Assembly (NCBI RefSeq): GCF_034140825.1
Contig: NC_089036.1
Coordinates: forward strand, 4,032,001-4,096,000
Origin: Oryza sativa Japonica Group
Lineage: Eukaryota > Streptophyta > Magnoliopsida > Poales > Poaceae
Reading direction: 5' to 3'
DNA length: 64,000 nucleotides
The notes under the pieces were generated by a model, which saw nothing but the letters and a program-made list of their open reading frames with translations, was not told the DNA's origin and did no database searches. Both the position numbers and the translations under genes were made by a program. Below, piece by piece: positions 15,172-33,630 of the stretch. Numbering within the stretch: the stretch's first letter is position 1; every line of letters starts with the position of its first letter.

Positions 15172-15746
15172 AGGAAAAAAAAAAAGGCTTAGAAGCCTTC
15201 TACTGACCAATTACCGCACAGCATTTTCCTAAGAGCTGATGCTTTGAAGTTATAGTTCAGTTTCATTTCATTTTTTAAGTCATACTTGTTAGATCAAGAA
15301 ACTTTCCGAAGGAAAGATGTATGATGATATAGATTTTGAAGATTATTTGTTAATTTCTAGCGCAGATCATTATTTACCCTTGTTGAGATTAACGTTTTTA
15401 ACACTTTTTTATATATGGAATATGGAAGATGTGTAAATCATTCACATGGTGACACCAGTGCAATTGAGGTAACAATGGAATCACACTGCAACAATATAAA
15501 AATCATTCCATTTAACTTCTGGGATATTTAAAATTTTCAACAAAAGAAGGCTGTATATATATATATTTTTCTTTGCAACATAATGTACATCAGTGTTGCT
15601 CATAAACGCTGCCCTAATTGGTATAAGCCGTATTGGCACTCCAGCACGGCTAACAAATAAAACCGCTATCTAGTACAAGATACATTTGAATCCATAATCC
15701 AACTTGCTTCATGTTGAATTTGCAACTTAAAAGTTTGAAGAGCTTA
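15172..15746. other. Convergent 3' regions of methyltransferase and ALIS genes
   Basis: The interval holds the two facing 3' untranslated regions (stop codons 575 bases apart). It is AT-rich, with no ORF or structured repeat beyond a short (TA)n at about 15553. Confidence 0.6.
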
Positions 15747-18700
15747 TTAACGGCCTGCAGGGTTTCTGTTCCATGACAAGTAGTTGTTGTCACCCATTTT
15801 CCTGAAAAAAAAAGAGGAAAATTAGAGATGCAATTCATATCAGTGAAATGAAGCAGTTCTCAAAGGCCATCACATTAGCTTTAATAAGAGTTCAATGAAC
15901 AAAACAACAAATCGAACTCATTTCCACGCATTAGTGTGTGTGTGTGTGTGTATTTTTTTATTTTATTTTTTTTTTTTTGGGGGGGGGGGGGGGGTTCTAA
16001 ATGAAATGATGTGCAGGACTCCTGCGTGTTCTGAGACAACCAAAAAAAGGCTAAGTTCAGTTTGAAGACACATTGAGCACATGAAGCACTGATGAGGATT
16101 TGTAGCCTAGAAAGGGCTCTTTTGGTTGGTTGGATGAGGATCAACTAAGAAGAATTTAGTTCAACTCCAAAGTAGCTGGTCACCAAACAAGGCCTAACAA
16201 TGCCTCAATTATCCCCAGGGTACATGCGCTTCTTCAAATGATTGCATTACATGAGAATTGAGAAGTTACTCACCTTGGTTTTATCAAGTACAGCAAGGTG
16301 AATGCAAATGCCAGGAAGAAGCAGAGTCCACCAACACTGAGATATGCTAGACCAAGAAAATCATTCTTTCCACCGAGCCATGTCGAGGTAGAAAGTACCA
16401 ACTTCTTTTTGCCACTAAAGCTATATGTGTTGTAGTTGTTCTCCAATGTCACCGTAATGGTGTCACCTTTCTTGAGGTCAGTGTGTATCCTACCATACAG
16501 CTTTCTGAATGTTGGAAGTGCAGCAGTTCTCATCCAAACAATAAGGTCTTCTTGTTTACTCAACTGCATAGAAAGTAAATAAATGAGTACTTCAGGTAAA
16601 TACTATTATTCTAACTGCTCAGAGAATTTTCTTGATCTTTAAATGGGATTACACAAAAGTACTAAAAGCATAATTGCATGTCCAATATGTATGTGATAAT
16701 CTACCAGAACAGAGAACATACCGATTTATTTGGATCAAGTGTTTTTCCACCTATAAGAGAACCATTCTGGAAGTTCTTTGGAAAGACATCACGTCCAAAT
16801 TTGTGCTCCCTGTCACTCTTCCAAGAGATGTTTTTCTTGTCCACTGGCAGGTTCTTACTGTTGCGAACAAAGCCATATGTATCATTGAATATGCTCCATG
16901 CAATCAGACCACAAGGAACAATTGCCATTCCATTTGCTGTACCCTCGGGATCACAAGTGGAGGTGTCATTTGCCTTTTTGGGATCTCTTAGCTGTGCATC
17001 ACTCCGGCTCTTGACATATCTGTATGAAAAATATAATTCAGCAAGAAAAATGTCATGCAAGGCAAGAAGAATTATCATTTCCTAAACGCAAAACAAAAGG
17101 GCGAGCAAATCAAAATGACTATTTCCAAAATCAATAGTTTCTTGCCATCTGTACAGTAGAGGCAGATGTCAATAGTGCATTCATAATTTCATGGCTTCTA
17201 CCAGAGATATATTTTCCCACTTCTACCATGCATAAGATATCCTTTTCTTTGAGAAACTGACTTAGAAGATACATCATATTGAGGTTGAGCATTATACCGG
17301 CCTAACCAAAATATATTGTGTATATCATGTAGCCATTGTATTGGCTTGGTACTGTTCGTGCACTACTGTATTTACTGTACCAACAGCAAACTATTCAAGG
17401 AGGACCTGCTGGCGCGGCACTAGTTGTAATTAAACATAAGAATGATTAGTTTTTTAGATAGTTGAATTTATTTCCTTATAGGTATAGTCCGTGTATTAGA
17501 GATACAGCTTACATAAAATTTTCTTAGGGTCAAGACAAGTCTTCCCAAGAAAAAATAATGAATTCATAAGGTTTTATCATTTCAGTCACTAATTCAATCT
17601 CTCTGCACTCCTCTTTTCTAAAATAATAATATCCTTCAAGACATTGTTCAACCCTTCCTCTGCATGGTAGCAGGCAGCTACCTCGTGTGAACCAGCATTC
17701 ACAACAATTCATTCTGACTTAACCATTTCAACAGAACTGCTGCATAAACTGGACATATATCCCATCCAAGGGTTTATTTGTACTGATAGTTGAAATACTT
17801 GTGACATCAGAAAGTATATTTGCATACCTCCTATGATTCTGATAAAAGTTATCCAGCTGGTAATACACAAAGATTGGTGCATCCATATCCTTTGGAACCT
17901 GGAGTGGAGACCAAAATTCGACCAAATATTTCAGCCAAGGATTCTTTCGATACTTAAGGCAAGATGCATAATTTCAGGGTATAGAAGAATATGCATGTAG
18001 CTAGGCTCATTTACCTTAAGAGTCCTTCTGCAGTTTTTGCTTATTGTTGGGTTCTGGATGTAAGCAAGCTTGTCAGTTGTATTAGCTGGGACACATGCAT
18101 CATCGTATCGATCAACAATCTCAACAACCTACAGCAAAGGAAAAATGTTAGCAAAAAATGATATTCACGCTTGGCCAAACATATTTTGAAGTTCGAATAA
18201 AAAATACAGCATACCTTTCGTGAAGCCTTCAACGAAACAAGCCCGATTGGGACAAAAATGACTCCGACAAGAACGAAAACTGAAATGACCTGCGTAAGAT
18301 AAGCACAAGCATCCGTCAGGTGATTAAACATGCCATCTCACTCAAGCTAAATATAACTAACAGCAGGCACTTTTTTTGGGCTAGTATCAGCTTACCCATT
18401 TTGGAGTAAGAATCGGCTTGCAAGCTGGGAGCTCCTGCTGAGTAAACTTGGAATCTGCACATAAAAGAGGGTAAATAAAGTAAATTTCATAGCGAATTTA
18501 ACAATTCCACCAAAACAATCATCCCACCATCTGAAAAGATGGCAGACCATTCTAAATTGCAAAGGCTTCGTCGATGACTCAAAACTCCAGTTCTAAAGTC
18601 AAAGCCAACTGCTACTATTGCAGATAGGAAGAACAAGAACTTTTTAAAAAAAAAAATCCTATAACAATAATGTCCCAGTCTCGAATTGAAATCTAAATTA

Positions 18701-19007
18701 TAGCATCACAACTTTCAGTACTTCAGCCAAATTAAACCTTACACATAAAACATCTAAACCTCTTCAAACTCATATAATCTACTAGTACTAGTATATCACA
18801 AAGGATGAAAAAAAAAACCGGAAATTATTACTCCAAACCCCCGATCAAAAGGGGAACAAAATAAAAATAAGAAAAAACGAGAAGCAACAACAAAGATAAT
18901 CGCAGCAAGATCTCACACTTGGGCTTCCTGGTGTTCCTCCTGGGCGCCGCCGCGCCGCCATCGCCGGATCCACCGGAGCTCGATCCGGCTTCCTGGCCGC
19001 TGCTCAT
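15747..19007 (-). CDS. ALIS: ALA-interacting subunit (CDC50/LEM3 family)
   Basis: This is the beta subunit of P4-ATPase phospholipid flippases, needed for ER exit and activity of ALA pumps. Exons on the minus strand: 19007-18917, 18454-18396, 18289-18215, 18128-18015, 17898-17828, 17019-16722, 16563-16274, 15801-15747, giving 350 residues, the usual ALIS length. Seen: a Gly/Ser N-terminus, RKPKYSKFTQQELPACKP, TM1 (VISVFVLVGVIFVPIGLVSL), a large ectodomain with NDT/NGS glycosylation sequons, the CDC50 motifs IFVYYQLDNFYQNHRRY and PCGLIAWSIFNDTY, TM2 (LGLAYLSVGGLCFFLAFAF), and the ending GDNNYLSWNRNPAGR. An in-frame ATG at 19091 would add 28 residues; I prefer 19007 because the known N-termini begin near it. 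If the last intron is kept, a TGA overlapping its donor ends the protein after IKPR. Divergent from SSADH. Confidence 0.95.
15934..15994. repeat. (TG)n, poly-T and 15-base poly-G run in ALIS last intron
   Basis: A (GT)n tract at 15934-15950 is followed by a T-rich stretch and a G15 run at 15980-15994. On the transcribed (minus) strand these read as CA repeats, A-rich and C15. The tract lies between the ALIS penultimate and last coding exons. Confidence 0.9.
16115..16194. mobile_element. Short MITE-like fold-back in ALIS intron
   Basis: GGGCTCTTTTGGTTGG at the left and CACCAAACAAGGCC at the right form an imperfect inverted repeat about 80 bp apart. Similar GGGCTTGTTTGG-type ends occur at 38228-38332. 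Family not assigned. Confidence 0.4.
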
Positions 19008-19890
19008 CCCCAAACCAACCGCTTCCACCCCCAAAAAACAAAACCCGCCACCGACGCCAAGAACCGCCCTTTTCCCTTCCCCGGACACCAAAATGCGCGC
19101 TTTTCTTTCTTTATCTTCTCCCCTCTCTCCTCAGATTTGGAGATGCGGGTGTATAAAGCGGAGGGGAAAGCTACGAACTTGCCGTCCTGCTGTTGTTGCG
19201 AAGATTACAAGGGAAGGGTGGGTTTGACTAGGAGAAGAGGTGGTGGTGTTGTGGTGGTCGTGGTGGCCTCCGCGTTTGAGCTTCTTCTCCCAACTCCAAG
19301 CCGGCGGAGACGACCGAAGAGGAAGGTGGAACGTGGAATTTGCGCAGGAAACTGTCCGTCCTTTGCTGCGAGTAATTAATTATTTTTCTTCTTGAGATGA
19401 GATGAGATGAGATTTTTTCCTTTAGAAGTTTCTAAATTCTAATCGCATTCTTTTCAGCCCTAAAATTGGATTGGGCGGTTGTGTTAGGTAGAGTAGTTGC
19501 ATTGTTTTGGATTTTTTATAGGGAGTACTTATTTCTTTTGAAAACCTTCAAATAATTGAGGTAATTGTTTATTTGACTCTATTTTAAATTTTAACTTTCA
19601 ATCTGATTTTTTTTTTCTTCTTTTCCAATCGAAGATGAAGGTTGACCCATGGCCGCATCCCACACGCGTGAATTCTTAGATTTTTATTTCACCGCATATA
19701 AAGTCTAAAAGTTTCCTAACTAAAAGACTAGCAAAACCTTTTTTTTTCCTAATTGAATCCTCTGTGAATTAGTATTTCATGAAATAATTTTGGGTAAATA
19801 GTAACTATCACTTTCTCTGTAAAAGCCCTTTTTTACTTATATTATGTTTTTCTAGAATAATAGTTTATATTAGCCATTTATTTTAATGTA

Positions 19891-20000
19891 CTCCATCTGT
19901 TTCACCATGTAAGTCATTCGAGCATTTTCCATGTTCATATTGATATTAATGAATCTGTCTGGAAAATGCTAGAATGACTTACATTGTGAAACGGAGGAAG
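19891..20000. mobile_element. Stowaway-like hairpin MITE, 110 bp
   Basis: CTCCATCTGTTTCACCATG at the left and CATTGTGAAACGGAGGAAG at the right form nearly complementary arms of about 40 bases, flanked by TA on both sides (19889-19890, 20001-20002). The core ATGTAAGTCATT matches the 80-bp element at 62957-63036, so they are one subfamily. Confidence 0.85.
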
Positions 20001-20444
20001 TAGTGTATGTAACATGTACCGACATGATTAACAAAAGCAAGTGCGGTGAAACCTGAAATGAAGTGGAGTTGTCAACATCGACTTAGAACACGTTTAGACA
20101 AATATGATGGATCTAAATTACTTTTCTAATGTAGTACGTTTCAATTGGTGGACCGGTGGCAAGAAAGAAAGAAAAATTGAGAAGATAAAATAGTGAGAGA
20201 GAGCTGGCATAAGAAGAATGCACATTTAGGTGGGTTAAAGTGACGCCAAACATGAATTTAGTAGATCCGGAGGCCCTCAATGACCAAGTATTTTACAGAT
20301 TATAAATTGACAACTACATGGCTTATACTTTTCAATGGACTTTCTTATAATTTTTTTCAGTTATAGACTTGAGAATATCTTTATTCTTAAAAAGTTGTTT
20401 GCAAACATACTACATAATATTTAACACATAAATTTGTAGAGTTA

Positions 20445-20686
20445 GACTGTGTTCTTGTTCTTACCCCAGGTTTCCCAATTATCTCCCTTATTTTCCGCGC
20501 GCACGCTTTTCAAACTGCTAAACGATGCATTTTTTTGAAAAAAAGTTTCTATATGAAAGTTGCTTAAAAAAATCATATTAATCCATTTTTGAAAAAAATA
20601 GCTAATACTTAATTAATCATGTGTTAATGGACCGTTCCGTTTTTCGTGCGCGTTCCAGTTAGGAACCCGCTCCAGCGAACACAGCC
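20445..20686. mobile_element. Tourist-like MITE with TTA duplication
   Basis: The left end GACTGTGTTCTTGTT pairs with the right end GCGAACACAGCC. It is flanked by TTA at 20442-20444 and 20687-20689, as for PIF/Harbinger-type MITEs. It shares its interior (CGCGCACGCTTTTCAAACTG, GCTAATACTTAATTAATCA) with the copies at 6957 and 59633. Confidence 0.85.
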
Positions 20687-21429
20687 TTAGTGGGTATACC
20701 AGTGCCTAACCTGACATTGATATTGTGTCTCGGGAATTTGCATAGACATAAATAGACATATTATACTTAGTTAATTTATTATCTCTATACATTATATGTT
20801 CGATCTTCTCTTTTTTATGTTTTAAGTTACTTAAAAAATACCCGTGCGTTGTAATGGGTAAAGTCTATTTTAATCGTATTATTGTTATATATTTTTAGAA
20901 AATTATGAGCTACAGTTAGGAGTCCGATCGTCTTAAGTTAGCATGCGAGATTCTTATATGATTCCTTCTGTATTACCAAAAGTGAACGATCTTAAAAACG
21001 ACTCAAATATAGATATGTATTTTCAAAAATACAAAAATTTAAAAACCGACTCATACACGGATGACATACCAAAATACCGATGAAAACATCTTCAATTAAT
21101 AATAGAGAACGATATTGAAGGAAAATGATATTGATTCCATTCCAAAGAAAGTAAGGACAACCCGCACAATCAGCCCAAAAGTCCATGGATCTGATATTGT
21201 GGACTGGACATACCAAAGGCCCATATTGTCATGTTCGGTATATCTTGGCCCCGTTTTTTTTCGGCCCAACTCTTCTAATCCATGAAGCCCACTAAAGGAT
21301 GGCCCAAATTTATTTCCTCCCTCGTCACCTCGTGTCGTACTAAACTTCTTCCAAAGATCAATCAATTTCGAGTATAAAGCTTTGGTCAAATGAAACAGAG
21401 CAAAATTTCTCCAAGTTCATACTGCTTCA

Positions 21430-21462
21430 AACGAGCGAGCGAGAGAGAGAGAGAGAGAGAGA
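21430..21462. repeat. (GA)n microsatellite upstream of SSADH
   Basis: GCGA units followed by about 11 perfect GA repeats lie 270 bases upstream of the SSADH start, probably in the promoter or leader. Confidence 0.85.
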
Positions 21463-21731
21463 GCCTAACAACATAAATAGGAGTAAATCTTTCCATCATC
21501 TTCCAATTTCCCAAATTATTTGATCACTTGAAATTTGAATGACGTGGAGTACTAAATAATTCCAAAATTTACCAGCTCAAAAACTCAAACTTTATACAAA
21601 AAGATTTACAAAATCTCCCCCATATAATAATTTAATACTACGGCACAAAGCGCCACTGATCCGAACAGAACAGGTGGTCCGATCGCCACCCGCCTCGTCG
21701 TCTTCCTCGCGAACTCTCCACCCCCACCACC

Positions 21732-28935
<7,204 letters not shown>

Positions 28936-29821
28936 TCCACTTGAGAGTACCGTGCGTCTTAAAACCGAAGTACCTGGCTGGTGATGAATCGAAGCCGGGG
29001 GCAAGAGTAGCTGCAAGAACTGAAGAGCACTGAGGCTACTTGCACCTGCAGGACAGGTTAGAAACTTAGAATAATAATAAGAAGAAATAATAAAAATAAA
29101 GTGGAGTAAGCTAAGCCAGGGAGCCGGAATAAAAAGTTCCCCAATGAGTTGTACATGATGTGAACCGTAAAGCACGGCTTCATCTCCGAGCTTTGTTTGG
29201 TACTAGTACTACCTGAGAAATCATCACGCTACTCATATCAGTAGTGTCCATGTCCAAAGACAACAACTTTAATTCTACTACTAGGAAATAAAAAAAATGG
29301 AAAGCCTCTAGTCAAGCAACAAAAACAAAGCAAAAGTATCCAATGGGCTCGACCATGAGCTGCATGAAAATCAGGCCTTGCCCCTTTGGGACCATTTTGC
29401 ATGATCTCTTGATGTATTGAATTGAGTTGCGGTTCAAGAACTTTTCTGAACTCATATGCATGTGGTCTGATTGAATCTTACCATAATTGCGGGATTCGCT
29501 ACACGCCTCCGTTTTATTGTATCGCATTTAGACATCGATTCGTTGGTGCAAAATGTGGGCTTTCTAGAGAATTTGGAGGATACCCGCAATGTTCTGCCAA
29601 CCTTTTCACGTCCTTCCTTTTGAGGCGAGGCCCCAAGGTTTAAGATTTCATTTCAGTTTGTGAAATTTCAGACTTATCAGTGCACCCGGTAGCCAGCTCA
29701 GTTGATTCTCGGGATAAGTGTATTATGACCTCGTGCAATTTGTTGAGTTCAATAAATCTCCTGTTATCTGAGAAAAAAAGGTTAAGCTGATTCTGGTAAA
29801 AGGAATTGTGATAACATTTAA

Positions 29822-30002
29822 ACTCCCTCCGTTTTACTACTTTTGTCTCAAATTTAGGGTTAAACATGGATATTGAGAAAATTGGTGGAGTTAAATGTGG
29901 GATGGTTGTGATTAGATGAGAAAAAAAATGTAGGTGAAGTTATATTTTGGGATAAATTTTGAAGGCTAGAGGTTGTTATATATTTTTGTATTAACGGAGG
30001 GG
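29822..30002. mobile_element. Stowaway-like MITE
   Basis: Left end CTCCCTCCGTTTTACTAC and right end TATTAACGGAGGGG are the Stowaway termini in inverted orientation. The interior is AT-rich without coding capacity. Confidence 0.75.
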
Positions 30003-30346
30003 TTTTTGATTTGTTTCTTACTCAAACTAATTTGATGCTATAGATATATCTATCAGCTTTCTTTTATAAACTTGATTAAACTCAAAGCCACAGTGATTTA
30101 TAATATGAAACATGGTTTTATATTTTAGGACGAGTGATTGTTGAATCTCCCACCAAATATGGCGTGGTACCAAATTACCAATACCATTTTGCATGAACTC
30201 CATCAAAACCAGTTTTACTTATATATACTCCTATACATCATGTCGTGGTAGTATTTGGAGGAGGAAAAAGCACATGAAATAAAAATGTAGATCCGGCCGG
30301 TCACCGGGATATCCTCTCGAGTCTCAAGTTCTCAACACTCGTAATA

Positions 30347-30588
30347 GCAGGTACAATAGCAGGCTATAAGCTAGCTATAAACATATTTTAAAAAGATAAA
30401 GGAAGAGAGAGAATAGTAGCGGGCTACAGATATATAAGCCAGCTGTAACACGGACTTCAAAACGTAATGTGTGTATGACAGATGGGACCATGTACTAATT
30501 GTATAGTAAACAACTATTGTAGAATTGGCTATTACATTGGCTATATATGATTTGGAGCTATTAGTGGGCTATACTATTAAACTTGCTC
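30347..30588. mobile_element. MITE with GCAGGTACAATAG termini
   Basis: The left end GCAGGTACAATAGCAGGC and the right end CTATTAAACTTGCTC (reverse complement GAGCAAGTTTAATAG) form imperfect inverted repeats. TAATA occurs on both flanks (30342-30346, 30589-30593) as a possible target duplication. Superfamily not settled. Confidence 0.6.
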
Positions 30589-30758
30589 TAATATAGTATC
30601 ATCATTCATAATCCTCTGTCGCTCTTTGGCACCTACCGAGGCAACAAGAACAGACAAGATATTAACCTTACTACTCTACACTGCACTGCACTGCTACCAC
30701 CACTACAGTCAGCAGCAGCTAAGCTAGCAAAGCGTAAACGAAGCTTCCTCTTGCATCA

Positions 30759-30887
30759 ATGGCGCCTTTCTTCTTCTTCTTCTTCTTCTCTCTCTTTCCT
30801 CTCTTTCACCCAAAGGCTGCCTGTCTCTTGCCAGTGGGACCCACCTGCCAGAGAAGATCAGACCGGAATCCGAGGCCAGGATGATTT
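30759..30887 (+). CDS. Possible small peptide ORF (42 residues), doubtful
   Basis: An ATG in the context CATCAATGGCG starts MAPFFFFFFFSLFPLFHPKA and stops at a TGA after 42 codons. The Phe-run comes from a TTC microsatellite and imitates a signal peptide; the rest is Arg/Pro-rich with two Cys. The 130 bases upstream (CACTGCACTGCACTGC..., CAGCAGCAGCTAAGCTAGC) resemble a plant leader, which is why I list it. No family recognised. It could equally be a non-coding transcript or chance ORF. Confidence 0.2.
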
Positions 30888-31063
30888 GCCTCGAAAATTG
30901 TGCTCTCAGTGTTGGACGCTTTTGGAGTTCTCTCCCGTCCGTAGCATAGATCGAGCATATGGGTTCGGTTCAACAAGAAGCTTCCTTGAAATCTCTGCAT
31001 CTCTCTCTACTTTATCTGGTCTCTCTGCATTTCCCATGCACCAATAAAGAGTGCTTCTACTGA

Positions 31064-31396
31064 GGGCCTGTTTAGGTGGTAAAAAATTTTGCCCTTTCAT
31101 ATCATATCACATATACAGACATACATTTAAAGTATTAAACGTAGTCTAATAACAAAACAAATTACAGATTCCGCCAGAAAACTGCGAGACGAATTTATTA
31201 AGCCTAATTAATTCGTCATTAGCAAGTGTTTACTATAGCATCACATTGTCAAATCATAACGCAATTAGGCTTAAAAGATTCGTCTCGTAATTTCTTGGCG
31301 AACTATGTAATTGATTTTTTTCTACATTTAATACTCTATGCATGTGTCAAACATTTGATGTGACAGTGTGAAAAATTTTGTTTGGGAACTAAGGCC
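31064..31396. mobile_element. MITE with GGGCCTGTTTAG end
   Basis: GGGCCTGTTTAGGTGG at the left and AACTAAGGCC at the right, with AAAATTTT blocks inside both ends. Interior phrases (AAAGTATTAAACGTAGTCTA, AAGCCTAATTAATTCGTCATTA, TGTTTACT) are shared with the 334-bp elements at 33196 and 59248, so they are related. A truncated relative (GGCCTGGTTTAGTTCC...) starts directly at 31393 and fades near 31520. Confidence 0.7.
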
Positions 31397-32704
31397 TGGT
31401 TTAGTTCCTCAAAAAAAATTTCCCAAAAAACAATACATCGAATCTTTAGACACATGCATGGAGCATTAAATAAGATTTTTTTATAAAAAAACTAATCTTC
31501 CTCTTATACCCCTAAAAAAATAGGCTAGCATTATCTTAATGCATTCACAATATACAAAGCAGCAAGAATATCAGAGCCGCAAACTTAGATATATACAAGT
31601 GTATATTGTAGTGACAAGTGGCAACTACTACGCAAGCCAACATGACGTTATATGGTACTATTGATAGTATATACGATAGCATTGCAAAGAACAATTAACC
31701 CTCCCCAGAGAAAAAAAAAACTAAAAGGGGTTGGAAAAGATGGAAAGATACTCAATGTGCGTCTGCCTCATTCAAGGTATGGAAGGGTATGGTGCCGGGC
31801 ATCGCCAATGCTTCAATATAATGCTTGTTCTGTGGTGTTCTTCGAGTCTATTTTGGTCCATCGCTCACCTATATCTGCATGTCGACTTCTATCGTTCTTC
31901 CTTTTTCTATGTATAGGTGTCAACTTCCTCCATTCCTCCTTATCTGTGCTATCTTTGGCCGGATATTGTTTAATTGATGTTGCATATAGCCAATCTGATC
32001 ACATTTCTGATATGCTAGAAGATTTGTTCCTTAATTCGTGAGGGATAGGCTAGATGATCCACAGATTAAATGGCCTTCTTTACAAAAGAAAAATCTGAAA
32101 TAACAATGCATATAAACCCAATCCCTATGGTACACATATAAATACCTTGAAGCATTTTCAGAGAGCTTCCAACAACGGTATATACAATGCAAGGACAAAA
32201 TGCCAACTAAATAACAAGTCTTTTTTCCCCTTTTTATGGGCCTTTTAATTTGTCACTACACACCTTATGTACATGCCACTGTGTGCCTCGCCTTGTTATT
32301 CTGTTCGCGATGTTGAATTGTTGATGTAGACCGTCGGATCTGCTAAAGCATGCGATCCTCAAGAATATTTGATCAAATGGGTTGATATGAGACATTAGAG
32401 CCACATTGATCAATCTCCATGTAACAAATGTCATGTATATATGTACTTTAATTTCCGTAAAAGGCCACAATCAATTTATCTCTAAATTTAGGATATAGTA
32501 TAATTTTAACTCTCAAACCCACTCTACATACCTAAACATTTTGATTCCTTGTATTTGGGCAGACCATTCTCGCTTGAGGACACCGTATATTGAATTTGTG
32601 GATCTTTGATGATCTTGCGATCACAACTTTGTTCAAAACCGCCAAAATCATTTGTGCCATGTGCCCTAATTTAACTATGTGAATTTTGTACCCTGAGAAT
32701 CTAG

Positions 32705-32708
<4 letters not shown>

Positions 32709-32796
<88 letters not shown>
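32709..32796. repeat. (AT)n microsatellite, 88 bp
   Basis: Perfect AT dinucleotide repeat of 44 units, between GCGC and GCTTC. Likely polymorphic. Confidence 0.95.
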
Positions 32797-32798
<2 letters not shown>

Positions 32799-33195
32799 TT
32801 CTTAAGATTAATTTAAAACTAAAAGTAAATTTTATGAAACCCCACCTATTATGGTCTAAGTCGCAAAAAACACAGGGATTATGGTAGATGATACATTAAT
32901 CTAGATATTATGATTATAATGTTTCATAAAACCACGCCATTATCGATTTGACATATTCATGTACCAAAATTTAAAAAGCTGTACTTACATCGACGTAACA
33001 CTTATACGATGGATAAAGAACTCATGAATTTAAGATATATGATTGTATAGAAATAAAAAAATATGCACGTAGCATATATCAAAGTCAATGATCGTTTTGT
33101 AGAACATTATAGCCATAATACCTGGGGTTGTCACGTGCCAAAACCCTTATGGTTTTGTTAACTCCAATCATAATAACTGCCGTAGGTGAAATTTA

Positions 33196-33529
33196 GGTGG
33201 TGTTTAGATCCAGGGACTTAAATTTAGTCTCTGTATTTAGACACTAATTTGGAGTATTAAATATAGACTACTTACAAAACTAATTATATAAATGAAAACT
33301 AATTTGCGAGATATATATTTTAAGCCTAATTAATCCATAATTAGAGAATGTTTACTGTAGCATCATATAGGCTAATCATGGATTAATTAGGCTCAATAGA
33401 TTTGTCTCACGAATTAGTCCAAAATTATGGATGGGTTTTATTAATAGTCTACGTTTAATATTTATAATTAGTGTCTAAACATCCGATGTGATAGAGACTT
33501 AAAAGTTTTAGTCCCATCTAAACAGGGTC
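33196..33529. mobile_element. Tourist-like MITE, 334 bp, TTA duplication
   Basis: Left end GGTGGTGTTTAGATCC, right end ATCTAAACAGGGTC (reverse complement GACCCTGTTTAGAT), flanked by TTA at 33193-33195 and 33530-33532. Same length and internal phrases as the copy at 59248-59581. Confidence 0.85.
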
Positions 33530-33535
33530 TTACTA

Positions 33536-33630
33536 CTCCCTCTGTCCCATAATATAAGACGATCTGTCTAGATTAATTGTACTAGGATGTGTCATATTCA
33601 CCTAAAATCCCTTATATTATGGGACGGATA
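33536..33630. mobile_element. Stowaway-like MITE, right end truncated
   Basis: CTCCCTCTGTCCCATAATAT at the left pairs with ATATTATGGGACGGA at the right; the final GGGAG is missing. It abuts the Tourist-like element with only a few bases between. Confidence 0.7.

Larger units (their letters stand above)
19008..21731. other. Divergent upstream region of ALIS and SSADH
   Basis: About 2.7 kb separates the two start codons. It holds the ALIS promoter and leader (CT-rich to about 19140), a Stowaway hairpin, a Tourist-like element, an AT-rich stretch, and a (GA)n tract just upstream of SSADH. Around 20840-20870 the phrase ACCCGTGCGTTGTAATGGGT resembles hairpins near Helitron ends, but no CTRR terminus follows, so I leave it unassigned. 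Confidence 0.5.

Noticed and set aside
20837-20870. Helitron-like hairpin ACCCGTGCGTTGTAATGGGT
   Set aside because: No CTRR-type terminus at the right distance and no TC start found.
31652-32041. 129-codon ORF on the + strand
   Set aside because: No recognisable domain, no convincing leader or splice pattern, AT-rich MITE-laden surroundings; could be chance.
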